Shown: positions 54,263 to 64,000 of the stretch, one piece after another
How positions within the stretch are numbered: position 1 is the first letter of the stretch
How the letters are laid out: each line of letters begins with the position of its first letter
DNA from: Carposina sasakii
Lineage: Eukaryota; Arthropoda; Insecta; Lepidoptera; Carposinidae
Direction: 5' to 3'
DNA: 64,000 bases
NCBI GenBank assembly: GCA_014607495.2
Contig: CP053162.1
Location: 3,232,469-3,296,468 of the forward strand
The notes under the pieces: model-generated
What the model saw: only the letters and a program-made list of their open reading frames with translations
The model's database searches: none
Told to the model about the DNA's origin: nothing
Translations under genes and position numbers: made by a program

Positions 54263-54700
54263 CTTATGTGGATGAATCACCTACCACCACATGTCCGCTC
54301 TGTCCTTGTCGTCAGTGACAGCGTCAGCAAGCACGTCGCACTCGACGAACTCGCATTAATCGCAGACAAAATGCTAGAACAAAGTGTCGAAGTCGCCGCC
54401 GTACGTGCCACGCCAGCCACGCCGACACCCTCGACGTCGCAGCACGTCGATACACACCATCTAGTCGAAGAAATAAGAAAATTATCACTAGAAGTCGCAG
54501 CCCTGAAAAATGAAAATCATCGGTATCCTTCACGCCGAGTACCGCGCTACTACAATAATCGCTACGGTGCCGACAGACCGCCACGCTCCCGCAGCGCTAC
54601 TCCTTCGCCGTATTGCTTTTACCATAGCCGATTCGGAGCAGATGCACGTCGCTGTACGCACCCGTGTACATTCAACGATTCCAGGAATTCGGGAAATTAA
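54263..54700 (+). pseudogene. Gypsy-3 gag, C-terminal part
   Basis: Encodes LMWMNHLPPHVRSVLVVSDS, LDELALIADKMLEQS and the zinc-knuckle-like CFYHSRFGADARRCTHPC. It aligns with the second half of gypsy-2 Gag from [14 protein letters not shown] onward. The frame is open leftward into the flanking repeat, which is accidental. It overlaps pol by 37 bases. Confidence 0.85.
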
Positions 54701-55482
54701 TAATCACGTTGGCTGAGGCGGATTCCAGCGTGACAGAGAAATCTTACCGCCTGTTCGTCACCGATAGAAAAACGAAGCTTACATTTTTGGTAGACACCGG
54801 TGCAAATATATCGGTCATACCAAAGAAAAGAGGCGAAGTGGCAACACCATTACCATTTAACCTTTATGCAGCTAATAATACTACAATACCAACCTACGGA
54901 GAAAGAACAATTGAGCTTGATTTCAACCTGCGGCGCCCATTCAAGTGGAAGTTTATTGTTGCCGCAGTCACCAAACCAATCCTAGGAGCCGACTTCCTCA
55001 AACATCACAATTTAATCGTCGATCTGAAAAACCGAAGACTTATAGACAACGTTACAAGCCTAGCTATTAACGCACCCGCTTGTACTACCAACATACCTAC
55101 TATCAGAAGTATCGATCGCAAACAATCATTTCACGACATACTAGAACAATTCCCAGGGACTACGCGCTTATCTACTATGAAGCTCAATCCTAAGCATCAC
55201 GTTACACACTGTATTGAAACCACCGGCCCTCCAATCTACACTCGAGCACGACCGATACCACCGCATCGTCAAGATACTGTCAAAAAGGAATTCGAGAACA
55301 TGATGCAGCAAGGACTTTGTCGCCCAAGTAAAAGTCCATGGGCTAGCCCACTTCACATAGTCCCCAAGAAAAACGGCGACCTACGCGTCTGTGGGGACTA
55401 TCGCAGGCTAAACGTGGTTACTATACCCGACCGCTATCCCGTACCGCGCCTACGCGATTTTACTTACCATCTCGCCGGGTAA
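54664..55482 (+). pseudogene. Gypsy-3 pol, part 1 (protease and RT fingers)
   Basis: Contains the protease active site FLVDTGANISVIP and the RT start (SPWASPLHIVPKKNGDLRVC and DYRRLNVVTIPDRYPVPR). It ends at a premature stop after YHLAG, caused by a one-base gain at about 55479-55482. A second, opposite one-base change near 55555 brings the original frame back just before the part beginning 55597. Only about 25 codons in the RT palm are affected. Confidence 0.85.
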
Positions 55483-55596
55483 GAAAATATTCTCCACTCT
55501 GGACCTTAACCGAGCATATCAACAAGTGGCTGTAGCAGATCAAGACATAGAAAAACAGCAATAATAACTCCCTTCGGCCTGTACGAATTTCCACGG

Positions 55597-57807
55597 ATGT
55601 GCCCAGGACTTCGTAACGCCGGCCAAACCTTCCAGAGGTTCATTCACGAAGTGCTCCGAGGTCTAGACTACGCATTTCCATTCATTGATGACGTTCTGAT
55701 AGCTTCAGATAACGAAACACAACACCGCAATCACATACAAGAAGTATTGAAAAGATTTGAAGACTACGGCATCACAATCAATCCTTCAAAATGCATTTTT
55801 GGTCGACAACAACTAACATTTCTCGGCTACGCGGTGTCTCAGCATGGCATCAAAGCGCCTGAAGAAAAAATCACAGCAATAGTGGATTATCCAAAGCCTA
55901 CGACGATCGAACAACTCAGGCGTTTTCTCGGTATGATTAATTACTACCGGGAAAATATACCGCAAGCAGCCACCATACAAGCACCTCTTCATGCCTATCT
56001 ACATAACTGCAAAAAGCGAGATAAAACAGAAATAAAATGGACCGAAGAAGCAAACAGAGCCTATGAAAACTGTAAAAAGAGCATTCAAGACGCCGCCCTC
56101 CTGGCTCATCCGCATCACTCCGTCCCGCTCGCACTCATGTGTGACGCATCTAACACGTGTGCGGGCGCGGTTTTACAACAACGAGTGAATGGCGCGTGGC
56201 AACCACTCGGATACTTCTCAAAAAAGTTATCCGATGCACAAGCAAAATACAGCGCCTACGACCGAGAGCTACTAGCAATATACATGGCCATGAAACATTT
56301 TAGAAAAATATTCGAAGGAAGACAGCTAATTATCTACACAGACCATAAGCCGCTCATATACGCTTTTACTAAAGTTGGCAGCGACAGCGAAACACCGCGC
56401 CGAGCTCGACAGATTTTATTCATAAGTGAATTTACCACCGATATTCGTCACATCAATGGGCAGCACAACACCGTGGCCGACGCGTTGTCCAGGATAGAAG
56501 TTATCTCCTTTCCCACCACAATCGATTATGAACAGTTAGCAGACGCGCAAGAGCGAGACAGCGCTATACACATGTTGGCAAAACAAGAAAATTTATTACT
56601 GGAAAAAGTACAATTGGACACAGCGAAAAAACATATATACTGCGAATGTTCTACATCAAACGCACGCCCGTACATACCTGAAGCATACCGTCGCATCGCA
56701 TTCAACGCCGTCCACGGTATTAGCCACCCAGGAATACGAACTACGCGCAAGCTCATTCAGCAACGATATTTCTGGCCATCAATGAACATCGACGTCGGCA
56801 AATGGACCAAAGCATGCATCGCGTGTCAGCGGGCGAAAATTCAGCGACACACGGCTAGTGCGATATCTGCATTCCCACAACCAGCCGACCGATTCTCGCA
56901 TCTACACGTCGATATAGTTGGACCACTGCCTACCACACAGCACGGCCATCGATACTGCGTGACAATGATAGACCGCGGTACTCGTTGGCCGGAAGCCGTC
57001 CCAGTCTACGAAATAACCGCCGAAGTTATTGCCAAAACCATATATGAAAACTGGATCGCGCGATTCGGCTGCCCAGAAAAAATCACATCCGATCAAGGCC
57101 GTCAATTTGAGAGCAGCATATTCAGCGCCCTCTCGCGGCTTGTTGGCGCCGAAAAAATTAGAACTACTGCATACCACCCTCAAAGCAACGGGTTGGTAGA
57201 ACGTTGGCACCGATCTATGAAGGCAGCACTTATGGCCCGGCTGAAATCTAGCACCAGCTGGGTAGATGAACTACCAACTATCCTCCTCGGCCTACGCGCA
57301 GCTATGAGAACCGACACCGACGTTAGCGCCGCGCAACTCACCTATGGACGGAATTTGCGACTTCCAGGAGATTTTTTCACTACGACTACAAGCAACACCT
57401 ACGAAAATTTGGACTACGACTACGTGGAAAAACTGCGGCAAACAATTAACAAATTCAAGCCAGTCGCGCACCAAACCCCGCATAGCAACAGCCGCGCAAC
57501 CTTCATCCACCCCGACTTACATTCATGCAAGTTCGTGTTTGTTCGAGTGGACGCCGTTAAGAAACCATTGCAACCGCCTTACGATGGACCATATCGAGTA
57601 TTGGACAGAGCCGACAAATTCTATAAAATCCAGTTGCAAAATCGTGAAGCCGTCATCTCCATCGACCGACTAAAGCCAGCATACATCATAGCAGACGACG
57701 ACCACGCAGCAAGCACTAAAACTATGAAACCCGCCATCAGCGACAGTCAGCACGTAAAGCGTTCTAGTGCGGGTCGGATTATCAAGCCGCCGGTACGCTT
57801 TACTTGA
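55597..57807 (+). pseudogene. Gypsy-3 pol, part 2 (RT-RNase H-IN)
   Basis: 736 open codons. RT residues are [13 protein letters not shown] and the catalytic block FIDDVLIA, with Phe where Tyr is usual. RNase H has LMCDASNTCAGAVLQQ and YTDHKPL. Integrase has an intact HHCC finger (HGISHPGI... CIACQRAK), then HVDIVGPLPTTQHGH, SDQGRQFESSIF and HPQSNGLVERWHRS of the DDE core, and a GPYRVLDRADKFYKIQ C-tail. With part 1 it represents one decayed Pol protein. The ATG listed as its start is internal. Confidence 0.9.
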
Positions 57808-57817
57808 AGGGGAGCCC

Positions 57818-58079
57818 TGTAGCGTCGATCTGCAGAGCTGCATGTCTCGACACAGACTGAGCCGAACGACCGCGTTGCGCGATATTTTATTTTATAGTCG
57901 TGAGACAGAAATACTGTCTCTCTCGCTCGCTCTCAACTAGCTGCGCACTCTCTGTATGTTAGTGTAGAATTAAGCTTATGTATAAATATGTGTCATTTAC
58001 AAATAAAAATCTCGTTCCCGATTCAACCTTCATCTGAGTATTATTTATTATCAACTAGGCATAGCCTAAACTACCAACA
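57818..58079 (+). repeat. Gypsy-3 3' LTR
   Basis: 262 bp with TG...CA ends (TGTAGCGTC to CTACCAACA). A purine tract (gaaggggag) precedes it. It has a plausible poly(A) signal AATAAA near 58002. With only one LTR present, insertion age cannot be estimated. Confidence 0.75.
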
Positions 58080-58239
58080 GTACTAAAAAGTAAAACTCAT
58101 TGAGAAGACACACGGGATCAGAATAAATGAAATATTCATCTGATCCCGCGACGGGATGGGATAGGAATAAAATTATAAAATTAAATAAAACGGATCCTTT
58201 GCGGGATCACTCGCTGGACGGACGGAATAGATCTAGCAT

Positions 58240-58345
58240 AACGGCTAAGCAACAGCTTTGAGAGTAGTCCTTGACTTCCTTACGACACGCATCGAAGTAG
58301 ATGCATGCAGCTGAGGTATTCTAGTGAAGCCTCGCATCAGCACAA
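58240..58345 (-). repeat. 'gcttcactagaatacat'-family copy
   Basis: cttgacttccttacgacacg, gatgcatgcagctgaggtat, tctagtgaagcctcgcatca. Confidence 0.6.
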
Positions 58346-58607
58346 GACCTAGTATTTATAGTAGACAGGCAGGTACTTAATATAGGTAATAACAAACAGA
58401 ACAATAAAATATCAAATACCCACCGTATGACGTTGTACGTTTGTAGTAAGCTTTTCACACACAAACATTTTCTTGTATTGTATATAATAACGAAGGTTTT
58501 CATTTTTACCCACCAAAATACCTACTAACCGTAACGTTTGTAAGTAAATTTAAACAAAAGGTAGGTACAGTCGCTTTCAAAATCTGAGTATATACCTATA
58601 GTATAAA

Positions 58608-59402
58608 AAAAAGCGGGTGGGGCTGTGTCGGGGCACACGGCCGTTGGTTTTAACGTGAAACGTCTATGTTAGCGAATCGCTTTTAAAGTAAAAGATTGAA
58701 ATGAAAACAAGATGGACGCTGTTTTAAGTATTTTAATAAAAAAAGAACAGGTACGTAATAGAAACATAAAATACATAGCAAATGTTTATATATTTATTGT
58801 CACTTTCTGGTTATTTTAAATAGCAGCCGCCCACGACTTCGTCCGCGTGAGGGGGCGTTGTACCCGTGCGAAGCCGGGCAGGTTGTTGTATAGACTGTAG
58901 CCTTCCTTGGTAAATGGGCTATCTAACACTGAAAGAATTTTTCAAATCAGACCAGTAGTTCCTGAGATTAGCGCGTTCAAACAAACAAACAAACAAACTC
59001 TTCAGCTTTATAATATTAGTATAGATATAAATACTGTCCAAATTACACTTATTTTTGTATAAATCAAATCGGTTCAAATAAACTTGACAAACACACGAAA
59101 GAATCACCACGCTATAAAGTCGGAGTCACGAGTTACACTGAATAGAAACAAGCGTGAGCGCCGGTTTCGCACAGTTATCGCAGTATCCCTCCCCCGCCGC
59201 CCCGCTTGACCCCGACACGAACTCAATGTCATAACAGTGAGCTGACTATATAAGTGAAATATTTACACCACATTTTTGTTTCTAAGACCAATAGTTTTTT
59301 AATTATTAAGGTACGATGATATAGACCTTTTCGTTACGGTCCAGTTTTTAAACCTGGTACCCGTATGTGTCGGCGCGATTTTAAAGACGTTTCACGTCAA
59401 AA
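58608..59402 (+). mobile_element. 797-bp dispersed element, copy B
   Basis: About 99 % the same as 17707-18503 by eye, including the nested Helitron-like repeat. It has a shorter poly-C tract and a three-base difference near 59065. Flanks are unrelated to those of copy A, so the shared block marks the element ends. Confidence 0.75.
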
Positions 59403-59554
59403 TGTCTTTAAATTGTAATCCCGAAATTATTTTATAAAATAAAAGAGTTAGACGTAATGAGCTGACTCAAGTCAGATAAATCTGTCTGATAATGCTGACT
59501 TTCTCTTAACCCAGAGGTTTACCTTAAATTATTAATATTAAGACAGTCTGTCAA

Positions 59555-59772
59555 CTCAACCTGCCTGCGACGCCATAGGTCCTGGGTTCGAATCCCGGTA
59601 GGTGCAAACATTGATATGATGAATATTAATGTTTGTTTCCGAGTCATGGATGTTTCTATACTTATCTATGTATTTATATACCGTTGCTTAGTACCCACGA
59701 CACAAGACCTAGGGATCTTAATGTGGGACTAGGTTAATGTGTTGTATTAAAAAAAAAAAAAAAAAAAAAAAA
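59555..59772 (+). mobile_element. tRNA-derived SINE with poly(A) tail
   Basis: A B box (gggttcgaatcccggtag) lies in a short tRNA-like head. The body follows (gtttccgagtcatggatgtt, cacgacacaagacctaggga), then a run of about 22 A. Truncated reverse copies are at 2857 and 36699. Confidence 0.78.
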
Positions 59773-59783
59773 TTAGGTATCTG

Positions 59784-60000
59784 TTAGACATATATACATA
59801 CATATAATCACGCCTTTAGCCCTTACGGGGTAGGCAGAGCACTAAGGGCCGATAGAACCACATGGTGCCACTTCTGGCCAATTTTGAAGGTATAGTTGAG
59901 ATGTACAAGTTCGGTTAGTAGTGACAGATGGTCAGCCCATCGCCTATAAAACACCAAGACCCTCTTGTCCCTCTACTGACTTGTACAGCTCTTCTGTGCG
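59784..60000 (+). repeat. Dispersed repeat, partner of 29566
   Basis: Contains ataatcacgcctttagccct, tacggggtaggcagagcact, gtcagcccatcgcctataaa and ctctactgacttgtacagct. It ends where the LINE 5' region starts. Confidence 0.65.
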
Positions 60001-60688
60001 AGCGCCATCTAGTGGTAGCGGTGAGTGAACGCGATTCCATTGTTCCCATTTGTTTGCTCACCTCGAGCTCGTGCTGGCACTAGGAGCCTCTGGTTGGCTT
60101 TTTGCTCCCCAACCAGGGAAGAGGACGCCTCTAACCGTCGACTTACACGTCCGTCCTAGGTAAACCATACTGGTGGACCGCAAGGGCGGGCGTACAAGCC
60201 GAGGGCAGAGTGACGTCACGGTCGACTAGGTGTCCGTTCACCGGACCTCCTCGAGCCTATACCGACGCCGTGGTCAGGCCTGTATTGCGCTAAAGCTAAG
60301 TGATACAGGACTGGCCGGCGGCCCGTCGGAGCTGACAGTCGGTGCTACCGACTGGCAGGGGCCGCGTTTGGCGTAGGTTTCGTGTCCGGTCTTGGTGTGT
60401 GTGCAGTATCAACCAGCAGCCTGCTGGTAGATTACTGGTCCACACACACCAGTCCTATAGGGCGCCTGGCGCCACTTCGTTAGGGTGCTCGGTGTCGAGC
60501 GCGGCGACAGCTCGCGTCGGTCGCTGGTTGGCGTTCCTAGCCCGGCAAGTTAAACTTGTGCGGACGGGTACGCTGATTGGTGGCCTGCCGTGTGGTCGTG
60601 GCGTTAGCCACCGGGCCCAAAGTGTGCGCCGTTCTGGTGTCCTGGGTGAGCGGCTCATAGTCGACCCCCCCTCGTGTACGACAGTCCA

Positions 60689-60731
60689 GCCCTTCACGGC
60701 CCTATTTACTGTGAATAGGGCTTCGAAGGGC
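60689..60731 (+). promoter_or_regulatory. Two-tier stem-loop in LINE 5' UTR
   Basis: gcccttc pairs with gaagggc and, inside it, gccctatt pairs with aatagggc around a 7-base loop, with acg and ttc as an internal bulge. A smaller perfect hairpin, cagtcggt/accgactg, is at 60336-60354. Confidence 0.6.
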
Positions 60732-60930
60732 GCAATTTGTAAATATAATTGTTTTGTTCCCACTCTGTCAACTGTCGTATATGTCCTAAAATGTATATTT
60801 TTTGTTATGTTATTTAGTTCCACCTCGCCGTCCTAGAGGGCGTTAATTGTAAATATTTATAGGCTGTATTTTTCCATTTTTGTTTATTGTTTATTTATTA
60901 TTCTTATTTTGTAAATAACTGTGTACCACC

Positions 60931-63160
60931 ATGTCGGGGCGGAAATCTCCGCCCGCCCCCGACAGGGGCAAATCGTCCCCCTTGCCGCCACGTCCCTCCC
61001 GTATCCCGGGTCGGCGTGGCCGAGTATCCGGGGCCATAGTGGCACGCGACATATTCCCGCCGCCACTATGCCGCCCGGCATTCAAGCCCGGGGCCCTCTC
61101 CAGGCCCCCCAGCACCACCACCACGGCCCCAGACAGGGGCACCGTTCACTTTCGGGGGGTCCCAAACCGAGGCCCCCCTCCCAATTTTCTCCCAGGGCCC
61201 GCCCGAATCACCCGAAGCGGGCCCCTCTCGGACCACCAAACCGGCCATTAGACCACGGCCGGAATCGTTCTCACCTCCAGAGGGGGAAACACTGGCGAAG
61301 GCGCCAAGGGACAGTGAGGGGGACTCACTGTCGCCCCCCTTGATGGGCGGCCACCGTGACTACTCGTCGCATAGCCGCTCAACCGAGTCCCCGGTACAAT
61401 CCCCTGTATCGGCGCCCCGCCCCGCACCCCGCGCGCTCGGCCGTACAATGCCGAGCGCCACGTCATCCCCAAACTCGGCCCCATCCTCATCGGGGTCGAT
61501 GTCTATCCCCCTCTCGGGGCAGCTGAGCCCAATCCGGTCGCCTCAGCCGACCCCCAGTACTTCCTACGCGGAGATGGCAGCTTCTAGTCCGCCGCGGCGG
61601 TCCCCGGCCCAATCCAGGCCGGCCACACCAGCCGCCGCCGAGCCCCGTCCTCCCACGCCCCCCCGCCCCCGTCCGGCCGCCGAATCGGCCCCGACGCAGG
61701 AGGGGCGAGCATCGTACCCCCCAATAGTGGTGGAGAAGCTGCCCAATTGGGTGCAGCATTTCTCCACCCTTACTAACAGATTGGGGCATCCCCCCAACGC
61801 CCGCCCCTTCAAGACCGGGTTCCGGTTTATGAGCCGGACCCCGGAAGAGTACCGCATAGTACAGCGGTACCTAGTGGAGGCTAGGGAGAAGTGCCGGGAC
61901 ATACAATTTCATATGTACTCGGTAGCGGAGAACCTGCCTTCTAAGGCGTCTCTCCGCGGGCTCCTAGCGGACACCGACCTTCAAGAAATAAAGGCGGCCT
62001 TTGAGGGCAAAGGCCTGCCTATCCGCCATCTCCGCGTTATCCCATCTCGTCGGAATAGGTTAGGGTCGGTTGTATTCCTCGAGTTCGAGCATCTGTCGGT
62101 AGCTCAACTCGAGCAATTATACAAAACCGACACCCTGCTGAATCTCCCCGGGATTCAGATCGAGGCCTGGAGGCCCAGCAAGGCCCCCGCGCAATGCCAC
62201 AGATGCCAGGCATTTGGCCATAGCTCTGCGGCATGCCACCGCACCCCGCGCTGTCTTCTATGCGCGGGAGAGCATGTGGTGGCAGACTGCCAACTAGGCA
62301 GGGCAGAGGCACGCACCTGTGCCAACTGCAGAGGCCCTTATAGCGCCAACGACCGGCAATGTCCGGAGTTTAAAAGAGTGTGCAGAAGCCGGAACGTCAG
62401 GGTTCCGCCCCCTGCCCCCCCGCCCCCACTAATATCACCCCGCCGGCCTGATCCCAGGCTGGCGCGTTTCGCCCCGACGCCCCCGACTCAGGGGGCGCCA
62501 GCGGCCACCCAACCCATTATAGCGAGGGCCCCTCCGGCGAGGCAGGCGGACCCACGCCAGCCTCTTCCGGTGGCCCCCACGACCCTTATGCCGCCGGCAA
62601 ACCCGGCCTACCGTCCCGCTCCAGCTACAGCTGCACCTGCGGTGGCACAACAACAACGGTGGCCTGTGATTCCACAGACCGCCGAAACTCAAAGGCGCCG
62701 CCGTAAGAACCGCCGAGGCAAAGAGCGGAAGCGGCGCCTAGCCAACCGCAGGGCAGCAGAGGCGGCGGCGCAAGCCGCCACAGTAGTGGCGGCCCAAACC
62801 GCCCCCCCTCTCCAACCAACACCCACTCCATCCCAGACCCCAGGGGCGCAGGAAATTAGTCTGCGCCCCTCACACTTTATGCCGCCGGCGGGCTTCACCC
62901 GCTCAGGCCCTCTACCCTGCACACTCTCCCGCCCCACAACATCGGGGCGGGGGCGCTCTATGTCCCGGGGAAGGGCGCCCCCTTCTCGCCGAGGTTCAGC
63001 CTCGGCCTCAGGGCGCCAATCTCAGCCCTATTCCGGCGCCGACGTGCGCCAGGAAGTGACCGAGGTCTTGCAGTTGTTCGTGGGGACACTGCAGGACATC
63101 ATCACCGCTCTGACGACGGGCGGTGATATTCGCCTAGTCGTCGCTAGGGCTCTGTCCTAG
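60931..63160 (+). CDS. LINE ORF1 (Gag-like nucleic-acid chaperone), frame-shifted near its N-terminus
   Basis: The best start is ATG 60931 (accatgt context, MSGRKSPPAPDRGKSS). That frame stops at about 61251, while the main frame is open from upstream of 61160 to TAG at 63158-63160, so one indel probably separates them. The main part is Pro/Ser-rich, then an RNA-binding-like domain (VVEKLPNWVQHFSTLTNRLG to LPGIQIEAWRPSK), then three zinc knuckles beginning CHRCQAFGHSSAAC, CLLCAGEHVVADC and CANCRGPYSANDRQC. This arrangement is typical of Jockey-type ORF1 (PRE/C2HC domain) proteins, which coat element RNA. The C-terminus is Ala/Pro/Arg-rich. Confidence 0.82.
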
Positions 63161-64000
63161 CTTTTACCTCCGTTAGAACGGATTCAGTAGGCTCGCTCAG
63201 GATCCTGTACTGGAACCCAGGCGGTATCAAGGAAAAACTCCATGACTTGAGGACCGCGGTTTCAGTGCAGGACATTCACGTGGTCCTCCTGGGTGAGACG
63301 AAGCTCCGTCCAGAGACGGCGATTACGTTGCCCAACTTCTTCGTGTACAGAAGAGACGAGGTGTCCCCTGTGTCCAATACGGCATACAGGGGCACCGCGG
63401 TTTTGATCCGCAGGGATTTTGTGCACGAGGAGTTGGACCTACCGCCGTTTCAGAAAACCCGCTCTATCGGGGTAAAAGTTTTTAGCAACGGACGGGCGTG
63501 GCACCTGTACGCAGCGTACAGGCCGCCCGAAGGCACCTTCCTGGCATCGGATCTTGACGCCGTGTTTTGTGGGGACACGCCGACGCTGTTGATTGGCGAC
63601 CTGAACGCCAAACACGCGGCGTGGCACTCCCGAACAACAACCGCGGCAGGTAGAGCCCTGCTTTCTGCAGCAGAGGGGCGTAGCTGCGCTGTGATAGGTC
63701 CACTCACGGCGACTCACGTCCCGACAGAAGCCCGACATAGGCCTGATGTCCTGGACATAGTAGTTCACAAGAACCTGCCGGCGCCAGTATCCGTGGAAGT
63801 GTTATATGAGATAACTTCGTCTCAGCACTTCCCGATACTGGTGTCGGTATCAACCCGGGCCGTCTCTGTTCCGCCCCGTTCACCGGGACGCAGAACGGCC
63901 TGGGATAAAGTTCAGGGCATCATGGCGAACTATCATCTCCCACCTGTCCATAGCGCCGAGGACGTAGAGTCCGCAGCTACGAGTTTCACAGCGCAGCTCA
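63148..64000 (+). CDS. LINE ORF2, endonuclease domain (truncated by window end)
   Basis: Open from 63148, in the -1 frame relative to ORF1 and overlapping its stop; no ATG occurs before the domain begins. It encodes LRILYWNPGGIKEKL, VVLLGETKLRPETAI, AYRPPEGTF, LLIGDLNAKHAAWHS and RPDVLDIVVHKNL, the ordered motifs of an APE-like endonuclease that nicks target DNA. In the last motif, where relatives carry SDH, this copy reads SSQHFP, so the usual aspartate is Gln. Reverse transcriptase would lie beyond the window. Confidence 0.88.

Larger units (their letters stand above)
54263..58079 (+). mobile_element. Gypsy-3: 5'-truncated Ty3/gypsy element
   Basis: Keeps the C-terminal part of gag, a nearly complete pol and a 3' LTR (57818-58079), but lacks the 5' LTR, primer site and gag N-terminus. 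Protein order and the -1 gag/pol relationship match gypsy-2, of which it is a distant relative. The left edge abuts an inverted-repeat arm, so truncation probably occurred by recombination or insertion there. Confidence 0.9.
60000..64000 (+). mobile_element. Jockey-like LINE, 5' end to part of ORF2
   Basis: GC-rich block unlike its surroundings: about 930 bp of 5' UTR, ORF1 with a zinc-knuckle array, and the endonuclease of ORF2, which runs off the window. The 5' boundary is approximate, set by the end of the 59784 repeat. The presence of a 5' UTR suggests a full-length or nearly full-length insertion. Confidence 0.85.

Noticed and set aside
59575..59610. tRNA gene signalled by a B box
   Set aside because: No complete cloverleaf is visible, and the box heads a repeated body with a poly(A) tail, so it is a SINE.
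60342..60836. 164-codon ORF before LINE ORF1, with a 122-codon antisense ORF
   Set aside because: GC-rich 5' UTR read by chance; no Jockey-type protein starts there and no motif is seen.

Overview
The window looks like a piece of a moth or butterfly (Lepidoptera) chromosome. It is AT-rich, contains spliced genes with GT-AG introns, and is crowded with transposon debris of types common in that order: tRNA-derived SINEs, RTE and Jockey LINEs, Ty3/gypsy LTR elements, CTAGT-ended Helitron-like repeats, and many short inverted-repeat elements with TA target sites. The species assignment is inference; no search was possible.

Two host genes can be read confidently, and they converge. On the + strand, six exons between 1474 and 4558 encode the C-terminal half of a sodium-coupled excitatory amino acid transporter (SLC1/EAAT family); its 5' exons lie off the left edge. 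On the - strand, seven coding exons between 48635 and 9793 encode a complete 393-residue rhodopsin-type GPCR of the AKH/ACP (GnRH-receptor-related) neuropeptide receptor group. All exon phases are compatible. Its introns total about 38 kb and hold most of the transposons: gypsy-1 in intron 5, gypsy-2 in intron 4 and a tandem Helitron-like pair in intron 1. The 5' UTR carries two small upstream ORFs. A third possible gene is seen only as one unrecognised 78-codon exon (49440-49673, - strand).

Mobile elements by region. Gypsy-1 (12003-17019, -) has identical 441-bp LTRs and a 4-bp target duplication, starts gag inside the 5' LTR, and carries a chimeric pol reading frame (protease-RT-second protease-integrase tail) lacking RNase H and the integrase core. 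Gypsy-2 (23367-28720, +) is nearly intact with about 700-bp LTRs, a -1 gag/pol frame change and one altered integrase zinc residue. Gypsy-3 (54263-58079, +) is 5'-truncated at the edge of a long inverted repeat. A Jockey-like LINE (about 60000 to beyond 64000, +) fills the right end and runs off the window. Six copies of a mariner-type MITE (CAGGGTG ends, TA target) and several large foldback structures are scattered between them.

The two host genes have no evident functional link beyond being neighbours; both are the kind of protein expected in nervous or endocrine tissue. The most unusual signals are the frame-preserving domain rearrangement in gypsy-1 with its LTR-encoded gag start, the exact 799-bp tandem Helitron-like pair, and the orphan exon.
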